Part shown: in pieces, positions 49,605 through 58,319 of the stretch
How the letters are laid out: each line of letters opens with the position of its first letter
Position numbering within the stretch: the stretch's first letter is position 1
Source: Candidatus Nitrosomarinus catalina
GTDB taxonomy: Archaea; Thermoproteota; Nitrososphaeria; Nitrososphaerales; Nitrosopumilaceae
Reading direction: 5' to 3'
NCBI RefSeq assembly: GCF_002156965.1
Contig: NZ_CP021324.1
Span: 1,190,681-1,254,680, forward strand
DNA length: 64,000 nt
Made by a program: the position numbers and the translations under genes
Notes under the pieces: model-generated
Databases searched by the model: none
Seen by the model: the letters and a program-made list of their open reading frames with translations, nothing else
What the model was told of the DNA's origin: nothing

Positions 49605-49645
49605 AAACGAGTATCGTATAATTAAATAGATGACAACAAACGAGT
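49605..49645. repeat. Paired AAACGAGT elements upstream of nrdJ
   Basis: AAACGAGT occurs at 49605-49612 and 49638-49645, 33 bp apart, that is about three helical turns. The 242-bp gap upstream of nrdJ is otherwise AT-rich with no open frame. The elements could be operator sites for the adjacent HTH/ATP-cone protein. They lie about 95 bp upstream of the proposed TATA box, so the link is tentative. Confidence 0.35.
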
Positions 49646-49717
49646 TAATAATTATCAGAACTTACTCCATACTCTCATTACGATGATCGCATTTAGAATT
49701 GGAACTTAATACAATAA

Positions 49718-51886
49718 CTAGACAACATATGGGGATTTACATTTTGGACACTTGTCTTCAAATGGTTCATCCTTAAATCCACACTCACCACAGATAGGAG
49801 TTGCTCTTACAAGTTTAAATGATGGAACTAGTTCTGCAGTTTTTTCAATTGATTTTTTGACTTCATCGACTTTCAAGTTTTTATCAATATCTAAAGTTAC
49901 AAGCAAGCCACCATTGAGTAATTTTGAGATTTTATTGGACTCAGAAATTATTTCAGACTTTGGAGTATATTCATCAATTTCTGAAGCATTAATCACAGTA
50001 CCTTGAGAATAAAAGTCACTTTCCATAGAATTAAGACTAGAATTTTTGCCGTATTTTTCACCATCTAGAGTAGCAAAACGAGATGAACCCTCTGTTTCAG
50101 TCATACAAATAGTCACATTGTCGCCTAATTCTTTACCCTTTTTGGCGCCAACATCAACTGCAGTTTCAATAACTTTGTGAAGCACAGCACGACCATCCTT
50201 ATTGTCTTTAAAGCCTAAAATGTTGAAAATAGACTCCCTAAGACCAACTAGATTTATGACCAAAGAAACAGAACTTCTTTGCATATATTGAGTATTTTTA
50301 GCAAGAATAGGATTGAGTCCTCTTCGGGTTAAATCTGAGATTTCTTTCTTTCTAAGTGCCATTGAAGCCAATGCAGGTTTCATTAGTAATGCTAATCTTG
50401 CTCTAAAGTAAGTCTCATCTTTGTTTGATTCAAATGCCAATCTAGGAAGGTTAATGGAAACAGATTGCAAATTGATTGCAAGTGAATTAGTAGATTTTGA
50501 AGAACCATTAGTTACTCCGCTACTTGCAGTTTGACCTTTGGCAATCATTACTTTACCACCAAGTAATAATATTTCAGAAATTGATTGTGATACATCAGTG
50601 ATCTTTCCTTTTTCATTATCAATTATCAAACCAATTTTTGGTATTGGTGTAATTGCAACATAGTTTTTGTATGCATTAATGATTGAATGAATTATTTTTG
50701 TATCAGAGCCTAGTTGTAATCTAATTGATATGTTTGTACTAGTTTTATTATATTTAGAAGTAGTAGAAGCAGTTGCAAATGTATTAGTTAATTGTTCTTC
50801 TAGTTCTGGAAGTGATTTAGAATGTTTTGCAAACACTGCAACTAATCCATCTAGTACAACTTCCTTTGAAGCCTCCTTTGATAAAAGTGAAATTAAAACA
50901 GACAAAGAAGTTGTAATTTCATTTAGTTGTTTTGAAACATTGATTCTTGATACATCAAGATATTTTCCTCCAAGATCAAGTCCATCATCAAGTAATTCTT
51001 TTGCATTTACAAATATTGTGTCAGGAATCATAGACCAAACTCCAGGATTTGAAATATGTATATCTCCAGATAAGTGATTGTCAGCTACATCTTTTGGTAA
51101 AACGTTTGTTAACAAATGTTCAGCAAATATTTTTTGACCAGTGTTAAACAAAAGACCTTCAGCACCATTATCAACATTGTCTAAATTAGAAACCATTTCT
51201 TGAACATCATAAACAGGCATGCCTAGGCGTGCAAGTTTGTTTCTGTATTCTTCATGACCGTGTTCTAAAAGAACAGAATTTACCATATCACGAATTACTG
51301 CGCCTGTAAGATAGGTGGTTTGATACTTGTAGATTCTATTTTCAACTTCTTCAGTAATCTTTTGTGCTAATTCTAGTGGAAGGCTGCCTTCACGTACTAG
51401 TGATTGAATAATTTTATGAGAATTAAATTCTTCAATGGATTCGCCAGATGTTCTGACATACATTTTTCCACTTTCAATAATTGATCTTTCTTCAATTTGT
51501 CTGGCTAAACTTAAAACAAGTTTTCCAAGATTAGTGATTGTATAACGTCTTTCAGATTTGTTAAGTGCAACTAGTGATTGTCTAAGTAATTTTCTCAAGT
51601 GATATGCAAATTTTCCACTTTCTTTTTTAGATTTGAAACCAGCTAATGATTTTAGCTCAGAATATGTTAATGGTCCTTTAGAGTTTAAAATTCTAAGAAT
51701 ATCAATTCTATTAGGACTTGCCATGACAGAGAAGATCATTCTGACACGTTTTGATGTGGATTGTAAAATTCCACCACGTTTTGAATCAGAGTCGTCGTCG
51801 ATATCAGAATCTAAATCTGCATCTAGATCGTCATCATCAGAATCTAAATCCATATTCATTTCTAATTCTTCTTCGTTCATTGTCAT
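49718..51886 (-). CDS. HTH / ATP-cone / inactive NrdD-like protein, candidate nucleotide-sensing regulator
   Basis: About 722 residues, in order: an acidic N-terminus (Asp repeats, about 10-35); an ArsR-like winged helix (about 45-125, MASPNRIDILRILNSKGPLTYSEL); an ATP-cone (about 140-230, VRTSGESIEEFNSHKIIQSL); and a long NrdD-like region (HLSGDIHISNPG, TETEGSSRFATLD) ending in a four-Cys zinc ribbon. Only five cysteines exist in the whole protein, four of them in the ribbon. The protein stops just after it, so the glycyl-radical loop and thiyl cysteine of class III reductases are missing. It probably senses ATP/dATP and controls nrd genes. ATG 51886 is chosen; 51898 and 51880 are alternatives. 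Confidence 0.88.
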   Translation of the reverse strand: MTMNEEELEMNMDLDSDDDDLDADLDSDIDDDSDSKRGGILQSTSKRVRMIFSVMASPNRIDILRILNSKGPLTYSELKSLAGFKSKKESGKFAYHLRKLLRQSLVALNKSERRYTITNLGKLVLSLARQIEERSIIESGKMYVRTSGESIEEFNSHKIIQSLVREGSLPLELAQKITEEVENRIYKYQTTYLTGAVIRDMVNSVLLEHGHEEYRNKLARLGMPVYDVQEMVSNLDNVDNGAEGLLFNTGQKIFAEHLLTNVLPKDVADNHLSGDIHISNPGVWSMIPDTIFVNAKELLDDGLDLGGKYLDVSRINVSKQLNEITTSLSVLISLLSKEASKEVVLDGLVAVFAKHSKSLPELEEQLTNTFATASTTSKYNKTSTNISIRLQLGSDTKIIHSIINAYKNYVAITPIPKIGLIIDNEKGKITDVSQSISEILLLGGKVMIAKGQTASSGVTNGSSKSTNSLAINLQSVSINLPRLAFESNKDETYFRARLALLMKPALASMALRKKEISDLTRRGLNPILAKNTQYMQRSSVSLVINLVGLRESIFNILGFKDNKDGRAVLHKVIETAVDVGAKKGKELGDNVTICMTETEGSSRFATLDGEKYGKNSSLNSMESDFYSQGTVINASEIDEYTPKSEIISESNKISKLLNGGLLVTLDIDKNLKVDEVKKSIEKTAELVPSFKLVRATPICGECGFKDEPFEDKCPKCKSPYVV

Positions 51887-52009
51887 GACTAAGATCAAGT
51901 ATAGGAGTAAATAAGACTTATGACTTGAATGATTCTAATAAAATAAAATAAAATATTGCAATGTAATAAAAAATATTAGAAAAAATATATAAAAAAGATC
52001 ATGGTGTGA

Positions 52010-52171
52010 TCATTTTTCTTCTACATCAAGTGAAAATTCAGATGTAGAAAGCTTTTGTCCACAAGACGGACACTTACCATTAGTAGGATTCAAAACATCT
52101 TTTAATGATTTTAACATTTTCATATCTTTGATCTTTTCTCCACATTTTCCACACGTTATTTCTACAGACAT
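52010..52171 (-). CDS. 53-residue zinc-ribbon protein
   Basis: A 53-codon frame from ATG 52171 to the TGA at 52010 encodes MSVEITCGKCGEKIKDMK, a Lys-rich linker, then NGKCPSCGQKL and an acidic end. The two CxxC pairs about 25 residues apart make a classic zinc ribbon. It lies between the NrdD-like regulator and the DUF35 gene on the same strand. The partner is unknown; such mini ribbons often bind RNA polymerase or the ribosome. Confidence 0.75.
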   Translation of the reverse strand: MSVEITCGKCGEKIKDMKMLKSLKDVLNPTNGKCPSCGQKLSTSEFSLDVEEK

Positions 52172-52240
52172 AAAATAATGAGATTTTTAAAATAATTAAG
52201 AATCTATTCTGATTTTTTTTAATAATTCAAACAAATATTT

Positions 52241-52606
52241 TTACTGTTTTTCTATGATGATTCCTCTTTCATCAAAACCAGTGATTTTTGCTCTAGTTCC
52301 AACAGGTAAATCATCAGGAGTTGCAATTCCTCCCATAAATCCAGAAATTCTCAATTCTGCATTATCTAATTGGAGTACTACAAAAGCATATGGAGTATGT
52401 TTTTCAAATCCTGCAGGCGGTACCGTGATAATAGTATATGTAGCAATTGAGCCTACACCCTCTAAAATAGTGTCTTCAAATCCTTTACTTCCACATTTTT
52501 GGCAGTAATATACTGTGGATAAATGGAGATGACCGCAACTTGAACATTTGTGAGTTAAAACTTTGCCTTCTTTTGCATTTTCAATCATTTGTTCTTCGAC
52601 AGACAT
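52241..52606 (-). CDS. DUF35 OB-fold/zinc-ribbon protein, thiolase partner
   Basis: The protein of about 121 residues has an N-terminal zinc ribbon (HKCSSCGHLHL...YYCQKCGSKG, about 19-42) and an OB-fold (about 48-118, VGSIATYTIITVPP...YAFVVLQLDNAELRISGF). I chose the ATG at 52606 (MSVEEQMIENAKEG), 1 bp after the thiolase stop, instead of the overlapping frame from 52657. DUF35 proteins form complexes with acetoacetyl-CoA thiolase and HMG-CoA synthase in archaea and channel CoA intermediates. Confidence 0.92.
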   Translation of the reverse strand: MSVEEQMIENAKEGKVLTHKCSSCGHLHLSTVYYCQKCGSKGFEDTILEGVGSIATYTIITVPPAGFEKHTPYAFVVLQLDNAELRISGFMGGIATPDDLPVGTRAKITGFDERGIIIEKQ

Positions 52607-52607
52607 C

Positions 52608-53771
52608 TTACACACTCTGGAAAACATGTACTGCACAACTTGCACCAGTTGCACCAAAATTATGAGTTAAACCAACTTTAGCATCTTTTACAGTTCTTGC
52701 ACCAGCTTTACCAGTTAATTGATCATATACTTCAACTACTTGTCCAATTCCAGTTGCACCGATTGGATGTCCTTTTGATTTAAGACCACCTGATGGATTA
52801 ATTGAGATATCTGAATTTAATTTTGTTCTACCTTCACGAATAGCTTGTATACCTTGTCCTTTATCAAAGAAACCTAAATCCTCAGTGTCAACAACTTCTG
52901 CAATTGTAAAACAATCATGTACTTCTGCAAAGTCTACATCTTTTGCAGTAATACCTGCCATCTTGTATGCAGCTTCTGATGCAATCTTTGTACTTGGAAT
53001 AGTTGTCATCTGTTCTCGTCCTTGTAATGCAGCAGGTGAACCACCTCTACCAGATCCAGTTACTTCAATGTAATCACCACCGTGTGCTTTTGCAAATTTT
53101 TCAGAACATAAAATTACAGAACTTGCGCCATCAGAAAAGGGACAGCAATCATAAAGTTTTAGGGGACTAGCAACTACTGCAGAGTTCATTACATCATCTA
53201 CAGTAATTTTTTTCTGCATGTGTGCTTTTGGATTTAATACTCCGTTATCATGATTCTTTACTGCAACTGCTGCAAAGTCTTCTTCAGTTGCATCAAACTC
53301 TGTCAAGTAAGCTCTTGCCATTGATGCAAACAATCCTGGAAACGATGCACCTGCTTGACCTTCATAAAAGAAATCAGAACAATATGCAAAGTAAGTTGTT
53401 GTCCATTCAGTTCCAGTGTGAGTTACTTTTTCAACACCAGTTGCAATTAGACAATCATAGAATCCTGCTGCAATATTTGCATAGGCTTCTCTAAATGATA
53501 CAGAACCACTTCCACAAGCTGATTCAATAGTTAATGATGGTTTATCTGGAATTCCCAACCTACTCATCAAAACAGGACCAATGTGTACCTGCTTATCTGC
53601 AATTCCAAAAACGTTAGAAATGTAAGATGCACCAATCTCTTTTGGGTCAATTCCTGCACTTTCTATGGCTGCAACTGATGCCTGAGTAGTAATATCTGCA
53701 ATACTATCGGCTAATTTTCCATATTTGGTGCTTCCAGCGCCAAGAACACAAACCTTTTCCACAAAACACAC
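52608..53771 (-). CDS. Acetyl-CoA acetyltransferase-type thiolase
   Basis: The 387-residue protein joins or splits acyl-CoA at a Cys. The nucleophile is in TIESACGSGSVSF (about 92), a His in EVHDCFTIAE and the second motif in GGLKSKGHPIGATGI, with HNFGATGASCAV near the end. The start is a GTG (53771, or a second GTG three codons later). With the downstream DUF35 protein it is likely to make acetoacetyl-CoA for mevalonate, or to cleave it in the 3-HP/4-HB cycle. Both uses exist in these archaea and the sequence does not separate them. Confidence 0.92.
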   Translation of the reverse strand: MCFVEKVCVLGAGSTKYGKLADSIADITTQASVAAIESAGIDPKEIGASYISNVFGIADKQVHIGPVLMSRLGIPDKPSLTIESACGSGSVSFREAYANIAAGFYDCLIATGVEKVTHTGTEWTTTYFAYCSDFFYEGQAGASFPGLFASMARAYLTEFDATEEDFAAVAVKNHDNGVLNPKAHMQKKITVDDVMNSAVVASPLKLYDCCPFSDGASSVILCSEKFAKAHGGDYIEVTGSGRGGSPAALQGREQMTTIPSTKIASEAAYKMAGITAKDVDFAEVHDCFTIAEVVDTEDLGFFDKGQGIQAIREGRTKLNSDISINPSGGLKSKGHPIGATGIGQVVEVYDQLTGKAGARTVKDAKVGLTHNFGATGASCAVHVFQSV

Positions 53772-53819
53772 TGACCAAAGTCCCTATAAAAATCGTTTTA
53801 GTAAATTCAACATCATAAA

Positions 53820-54287
53820 ATGCCAAGAAGAAAAAGTAAGCTAAAGACAGTTCAAATTAAGAAGATCACTGCCAGACATATAATAAAAATTACAAAGTCA
53901 ACAACAGAGGTTTTCAAAAAAGAGATCGCTCAATACTTAGACAATAATGGATTTCTATCATGGTCATCAAAAGAAAAAAAATACTTTCTTCTTGGAACAA
54001 ATTCTCCTAAAAAGGGATTAGTTCAATGTCCACAGTGTAAAGTTGGAGAGTTGATGGTTATTCGATCAAGAACTACAAAAAAACGCTTCATGGGGTGTTC
54101 AAATTTTTATGACGGATGTAAAGCATCATCACCGCTATTACAAAAAGCAAGAATGAGAGCAACAAAAAAACCATGTGAGGTTTGCAAGTGGCCAATGATT
54201 ATTTTTCGTTATTCAAGAAATCAAAAATGGACTCATCAATGTTCAAATTTTAATTGTGAAAGTAGAGTTACTAAATCTTCAAAGTAG
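53820..54287 (+). CDS. Topoisomerase-type C4 zinc-finger DNA-binding protein
   Basis: The 155-residue protein has a very basic N-terminus (PRRKSKLKTVQIKKITARHI) and a small helical region. Two fingers of the topoisomerase I C4 type follow: VQCPQCKVGELMVIRSRTTKKRFMGCSNF and KPCEVCKWPMIIFRYSRNQKWTHQCSNF. No topoisomerase catalytic domain is attached, so it is probably a single-strand DNA- or RNA-binding accessory factor. It is divergent from the thiolase gene and overlaps the convergent nitrilase gene by 17 bp. Confidence 0.85.
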   Translation: MPRRKSKLKTVQIKKITARHIIKITKSTTEVFKKEIAQYLDNNGFLSWSSKEKKYFLLGTNSPKKGLVQCPQCKVGELMVIRSRTTKKRFMGCSNFYDGCKASSPLLQKARMRATKKPCEVCKWPMIIFRYSRNQKWTHQCSNFNCESRVTKSSK

Positions 54288-55077
54288 TGTAAGTATCTGC
54301 TCTTCTATTTTTTAGTAGTGGTAAAGATTTACGAATTTGTTTTACTTTCTTTAAGTCAATGTTAACATAACCAATTCCCTGTTTCTTTTTCATATCAAGT
54401 AAAATTTTACCATACGGATCAACAACTAAACTTCTACCGCAATAAATATTTCCAACCTGATCAGGTGATACAACATAACATCCATTTTCAATTGCACGAG
54501 TTTTGTTAATTGTAATCCAGTGTTCCTCTTTCATAGGACCTTTAACCCATGCAGATGGTGCAATTAAAACTTCAGAGCCTGCAAGAGTAAGAATTCTTGA
54601 CATTTCTGGAAATCTTAAATCATAACAGATCATCATACCAGTTTTTCCAATAGATGTAGAGACAGGTTTTGATATTTTTGAGCCTGCAATCATTTTTTTA
54701 GATTCTTTAAAGCCTAATGCATCATAAAGGTGAATTTTACGATATACAGAAATTACTTTACCTAAATTATTAATTATAAACGAAGTATCATAAACACGAT
54801 TGTTTTTTTTAGATTTTTCATAAAATGAACCAACTACTTGAATATGATTTTCTTTTGCTGCTTTTGAAATACTAGATACAAAATTACCTTTAATTGTTTC
54901 AGATAAATTTGCAAGTTCCTTAGCAGTTTGAGATGATTTTGTATAAAACATCATAAATTCAGGAAATGCACATAATGTTGCATTTTTAGAAGATGCTTTT
55001 GAAATGTATGAAATTATTTTTTTTAGATTTTCTTCTTTGTTAGTTGATGCTTTGAATTGTACTACTGCAACTTTCAT
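54271..55077 (-). CDS. Carbon-nitrogen hydrolase (nitrilase superfamily)
   Basis: The 268-residue cytoplasmic enzyme has the Glu-Lys-Cys triad: Glu40 (CAFPEFMM), Lys114 (YRKIHLYD) and Cys151 (MMICYDLRFPE). It resembles the omega-amidase/Nit branch, which hydrolyses amides such as deaminated glutathione or 2-oxoglutaramate. A precise substrate cannot be read from the sequence. It starts at ATG 55077 and shares a short 3' overlap with the zinc-finger gene on the other strand. Confidence 0.92.
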   Translation of the reverse strand: MKVAVVQFKASTNKEENLKKIISYISKASSKNATLCAFPEFMMFYTKSSQTAKELANLSETIKGNFVSSISKAAKENHIQVVGSFYEKSKKNNRVYDTSFIINNLGKVISVYRKIHLYDALGFKESKKMIAGSKISKPVSTSIGKTGMMICYDLRFPEMSRILTLAGSEVLIAPSAWVKGPMKEEHWITINKTRAIENGCYVVSPDQVGNIYCGRSLVVDPYGKILLDMKKKQGIGYVNIDLKKVKQIRKSLPLLKNRRADTYTTLKI

Positions 55078-55127
55078 AAAATTGAATATGTTGATAAGAA
55101 TAAAAAGATAAAGAAGTAGACCATCAA

Positions 55128-56414
55128 TTACATTTTAAAGAAATTATTTAGATAGACTAATGATCCAGTAAGTAATACAATACCAAATATTACAAACAAT
55201 CCACCTGAAATCTTTTCAATCAATAACATTTTTGATTTTATTTTTGTGAAAAATACTAGGAATCTATCAATTGCAATTGCAGAAATTAAAAAGGGAATTG
55301 CTAATCCTAATGAATAAACTCCAAGTAAGCTGGCTCCAGTAATTACTGATGAGCTAGATGCTGCAATAGTCAAAATACCTGCTAAAATTGGTCCTATACA
55401 AGGCGTCCAGCCTGCACCAAAGGCCATTCCTACAACTAAAGGACCAAATTTTCCAGAATTTCTTTTACCCATGTCAAATCTGATTTGTTTTTCTAATTTT
55501 GGGATTTTAAAAAGTCCAATCATATGCAATCCCAATACAATTAGAACTACACCGCCAATTCTTTCAATCCATTGAATTGAATCAAAAAATAGATTTCCCA
55601 TAAAAGATACAGTTGTTCCTAATAACATGAAAATTATTGAAAAACCAATAACAAACATTATTCCTTTAACAGTTGCAGTTAATCTTAATTTACTTCTAGT
55701 AACTTGAGAAGTCTCTTGAGATAATTCTTTTGCACTCATTCCAGTAATCAATGATGCATAAACTGGAATCAAGGGTAAAACACAAGGAGAAAGAAAACTC
55801 AAAACTCCTGCACTAAATGCAATTACAAATCCTGCAATGAGTCCATCACTTAGAATTGTTGGTTCAGAAGATTGATAACTTGTTCCTTGAATTGTTGATT
55901 CCACTAAATTGATTGTGTCCTCAGAAACAGGATCAAAGGCTCCTTTCCATTGATAAATTATTTGTCCATCTGCATCAATTAAAAATGATTCAGGAACTCC
56001 AATTGTTCTAAATGCAAATTGAAATCTATTTTCAGGATCTAACCATACGGGATAAGTTAGATTATCTTCAGCCATTGTCTGAACTATTACTTGCTCAAAA
56101 CCAGGATCATCAATACTTACACCAATTATTTCAAAGTCTGAACGAGGAAACATACCATGTAATTCTCCCAATGCAGGCATTTCTTCTCTACATGGTTCAC
56201 ACCATGTGGCCCACAAATTAACAAGGATTGTTTTACCTTGATAATCAGTAATAGAAACAGGAGTTCCATCCAATGCAATAGCTTTGTAATCTGGAGCTTG
56301 TCGGAATTCTTGTGCATCAACTGGCATTAATTGAGCGTCAGAAAATGAAAATGCAACTAAGAAAATACCTGAAAATAAAATTAGTATACTAGGAATTTTT
56401 TTCGATGTTTTCAT
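55128..56414 (-). CDS. TlpA-like thioredoxin fused to CcdA membrane electron carrier
   Basis: The 428-residue protein has an N-terminal signal/anchor helix and an outside thioredoxin domain (about 38-180) with WCEPC at 71-75 (Cys72, Cys75) and cis-Pro in IGVPESF. A six-helix CcdA/DsbD-type membrane part (about 195-425) carries redox Cys in SFLSPCVLPLIP and GWTPCIGPIL. The fusion would carry electrons from cytoplasmic thioredoxin to outside disulfides in one chain, for maturation of copper or Cys-rich exported proteins. It starts 12 bp after the stop of the beta-propeller gene, so they share an operon. Confidence 0.92.
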   Translation of the reverse strand: MKTSKKIPSILILFSGIFLVAFSFSDAQLMPVDAQEFRQAPDYKAIALDGTPVSITDYQGKTILVNLWATWCEPCREEMPALGELHGMFPRSDFEIIGVSIDDPGFEQVIVQTMAEDNLTYPVWLDPENRFQFAFRTIGVPESFLIDADGQIIYQWKGAFDPVSEDTINLVESTIQGTSYQSSEPTILSDGLIAGFVIAFSAGVLSFLSPCVLPLIPVYASLITGMSAKELSQETSQVTRSKLRLTATVKGIMFVIGFSIIFMLLGTTVSFMGNLFFDSIQWIERIGGVVLIVLGLHMIGLFKIPKLEKQIRFDMGKRNSGKFGPLVVGMAFGAGWTPCIGPILAGILTIAASSSSVITGASLLGVYSLGLAIPFLISAIAIDRFLVFFTKIKSKMLLIEKISGGLFVIFGIVLLTGSLVYLNNFFKM

Positions 56415-56426
56415 ATTAGTTCAAAA

Positions 56427-57815
56427 CTAATTTTCAGCTGTTGTAATTTTAACAGAGTTATCGGTTTCAGTCCAAACAATTGATACCAATCCACTATCAG
56501 AGTCTATGTTAGTAAGTGATTTAGCATCATTTTCATTAATTGGGTTGTCTGATCTGATTAGTTCACCGTCAATGACTTGTGCAGTGAAAATCAATGCTTG
56601 TGTATCACCATATCTCCAAGATTTATCATTAGTAGAGAGTCCAGTTGCATCTTCCCATGTTAACCAAACAGTATCATCATTGTCAACTGTAATGAAGATT
56701 CTTTGTGGAGGAACCCAATCACCAGTTAAGATTGGCATTGGTTCGCTGAAACTTTGTCCGTTATCAGTTGAAGATGCATAATACATTCCTTGACGTTCAG
56801 TTGCACCAGTGTACCATGCAACATGCAAAGTTCCTACTGAATCAATTGCCATTGGTGCTCCAACGTGAACGCATCCCTTAAACTGGAATCCGTCATCATA
56901 AATTTTAACCGGGGCTCCAAATGTTTTACCACCATCAGTTGATGCTGCAACTACCATGTCTCTAACTTGAGTATCACCAGATCCGAAGACTTTACGCCAA
57001 GAGACATAAACACTGCCTTCACCATCTGCTGCAGTTTGTACGTTACAACAAGGACAAGCGTTTGCATCAATTAATTTAGTTGTATCAAAAGTAATTCCAC
57101 CATCTAATGATTGTGTGTATCTAACTCCTCTATCACGAGACTTGTCTTTTTCCATGTAACCAGTTGAATTCATTTTAGTTGGACCGTCTAACCATGCCAT
57201 GTGAATACCACCATGTCCATCAATAGACATATGTTGGAAGTATTTTCCTGAATGCAATTCATCTGCTCCAATTGTGATAGATGGTTCAAATGTTTTTCCA
57301 TCATCAAGGGATGATGTGAAAATTAATTGTCTGTAATTGCCCATGAACATATTTGGTTCATATCGTGAATTGGCCCATGCAACATAGACTTCACCGTTAT
57401 CACCAAGTTGAATTGTTGGTGCTACACGTCCATCTAAAGCAACATTGCCGTCAATCAAATTAACTCTAACTGATTCTGAAAATGTTTGTCCGTTATCAGT
57501 AGAGGTTTTTAAGAAAATGTTAGTTTTTTCGTCAACTGTATCTTGGTAAAGTACATAGATTTTACCATCATCACCAATTGTTACATTTGGTGCTGGCTGT
57601 GCTGCCATCATACTTTGAGCAATAGTAGTAGGTGCTGAAAATGAACTATTAGTATCTAAAATTGAAATTTCCTCTTCAACAATTGCTGGTTTTTCAGCCT
57701 CAGGCTGTTGAACATTAATTGTAACTTCACCAGATTCTGATGACATTAAGGCGAATGCTGAAATTCCTATAGCTGCAACAATTGCTACAGCTGCAATAGC
57801 CATTACTTTATTCAT
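56427..57815 (-). CDS. Exported BNR/sialidase-type beta-propeller protein
   Basis: The 462-residue protein has an N-terminal signal or anchor helix (about 3-25) and a propeller with five or more Asp-box repeats: STDNGQTFSE, SSLDDGKTFEP, QSLDGGITFD, STDGGKTFGA, SSTDNGQSFSE. A DANACPCCNVQ motif (about 252) could bind copper or form disulfides. The acid/base and Arg residues of true sialidases are not evident, so it is more likely a structural or metal-binding propeller. It is translated just upstream of the TlpA-CcdA gene, which may keep its cysteines in the right state. Confidence 0.85.
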   Translation of the reverse strand: MNKVMAIAAVAIVAAIGISAFALMSSESGEVTINVQQPEAEKPAIVEEEISILDTNSSFSAPTTIAQSMMAAQPAPNVTIGDDGKIYVLYQDTVDEKTNIFLKTSTDNGQTFSESVRVNLIDGNVALDGRVAPTIQLGDNGEVYVAWANSRYEPNMFMGNYRQLIFTSSLDDGKTFEPSITIGADELHSGKYFQHMSIDGHGGIHMAWLDGPTKMNSTGYMEKDKSRDRGVRYTQSLDGGITFDTTKLIDANACPCCNVQTAADGEGSVYVSWRKVFGSGDTQVRDMVVAASTDGGKTFGAPVKIYDDGFQFKGCVHVGAPMAIDSVGTLHVAWYTGATERQGMYYASSTDNGQSFSEPMPILTGDWVPPQRIFITVDNDDTVWLTWEDATGLSTNDKSWRYGDTQALIFTAQVIDGELIRSDNPINENDAKSLTNIDSDSGLVSIVWTETDNSVKITTAEN

Positions 57816-57834
57816 AAAATAAAAAATCCAAATT

Positions 57835-57871
57835 GTATATTAAATAATCTGGTGCATTCATGAGATGTACC
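57835..57871 (-). promoter_or_regulatory. Promoter and candidate operator of the beta-propeller/TlpA-CcdA operon
   Basis: The TATA-like GTATATTAAATAAT (57835-57848, plus strand) is centred 27 bp from the ATG at 57815, as for a leaderless transcript. Directly upstream lies ATCTGGTGCATT (57847-57858). It is part of an inverted repeat GGTGCAT/ATGTACC (57851-57857 with 57865-57871, one mismatch). The same 12-mer, with one change, precedes the gene at 59837. The divergent HTH gene starts 36 bp further on. Confidence 0.55.
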
Positions 57872-57906
57872 AATTTACATTTTATTAATGAGTAAAAATT
57901 ACTTTA

Positions 57907-58302
57907 TTGGAAAATTATGAAAAAGTTTTAGAACATATTAAAAAAAATCCAGGACAAACACAAGCACAGATTACACACAGACTAGAAATTCCACAATCCA
58001 CAGTAAAATATCATTTATTGGTTTTAGGTAAAGAAAATAAAATTTTTTCTGAAAAGTTATTCAAAACTCATTATTTTCCAATAGGAATAAGTGATGAATT
58101 AAAAATTGAATCTTGCATTAAATCAAATTATAATTTAAATGTAATTTTTGAAATGTGTAAAAATGAAAAGTCACTTGATGAAATTGCAGAATCTTGCAAT
58201 ATTTCAAAGAGTATGGCATCAAAAAGATTGCAAATTTTGGAATCACTTGATACAATTAAGAAAATTAAGGTAGAGAAGAAAATTAAATTTTGTAGAAATT
58301 AA
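57907..58302 (+). CDS. Transcriptional regulator with two winged-helix motifs
   Basis: The 131-residue protein starts at a TTG at 57907, with TTTTATTAAT 20-28 bp before it as TATA box. The first winged helix is at about 8-60 (NPGQTQAQITHRLEIPQSTVKYHLLVL), typical of archaeal MarR/ArsR-like regulators. A second helix-turn-helix lies at about 88-118 (KSLDEIAESCNISKSMASKRLQIL). No ligand domain is visible. It is divergent from the beta-propeller operon and convergent with the gene at 58320. Both neighbours share an operator-like element, so it probably controls them. Confidence 0.85.
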   Translation: MENYEKVLEHIKKNPGQTQAQITHRLEIPQSTVKYHLLVLGKENKIFSEKLFKTHYFPIGISDELKIESCIKSNYNLNVIFEMCKNEKSLDEIAESCNISKSMASKRLQILESLDTIKKIKVEKKIKFCRN

Positions 58303-58319
58303 TTTAAAAATAAATTATT

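Noticed and set aside
53222-53494. 90-codon Leu/Gln-rich plus-strand frame
   Set aside because: Antisense to thiolase; its composition is the complement of thiolase codons.
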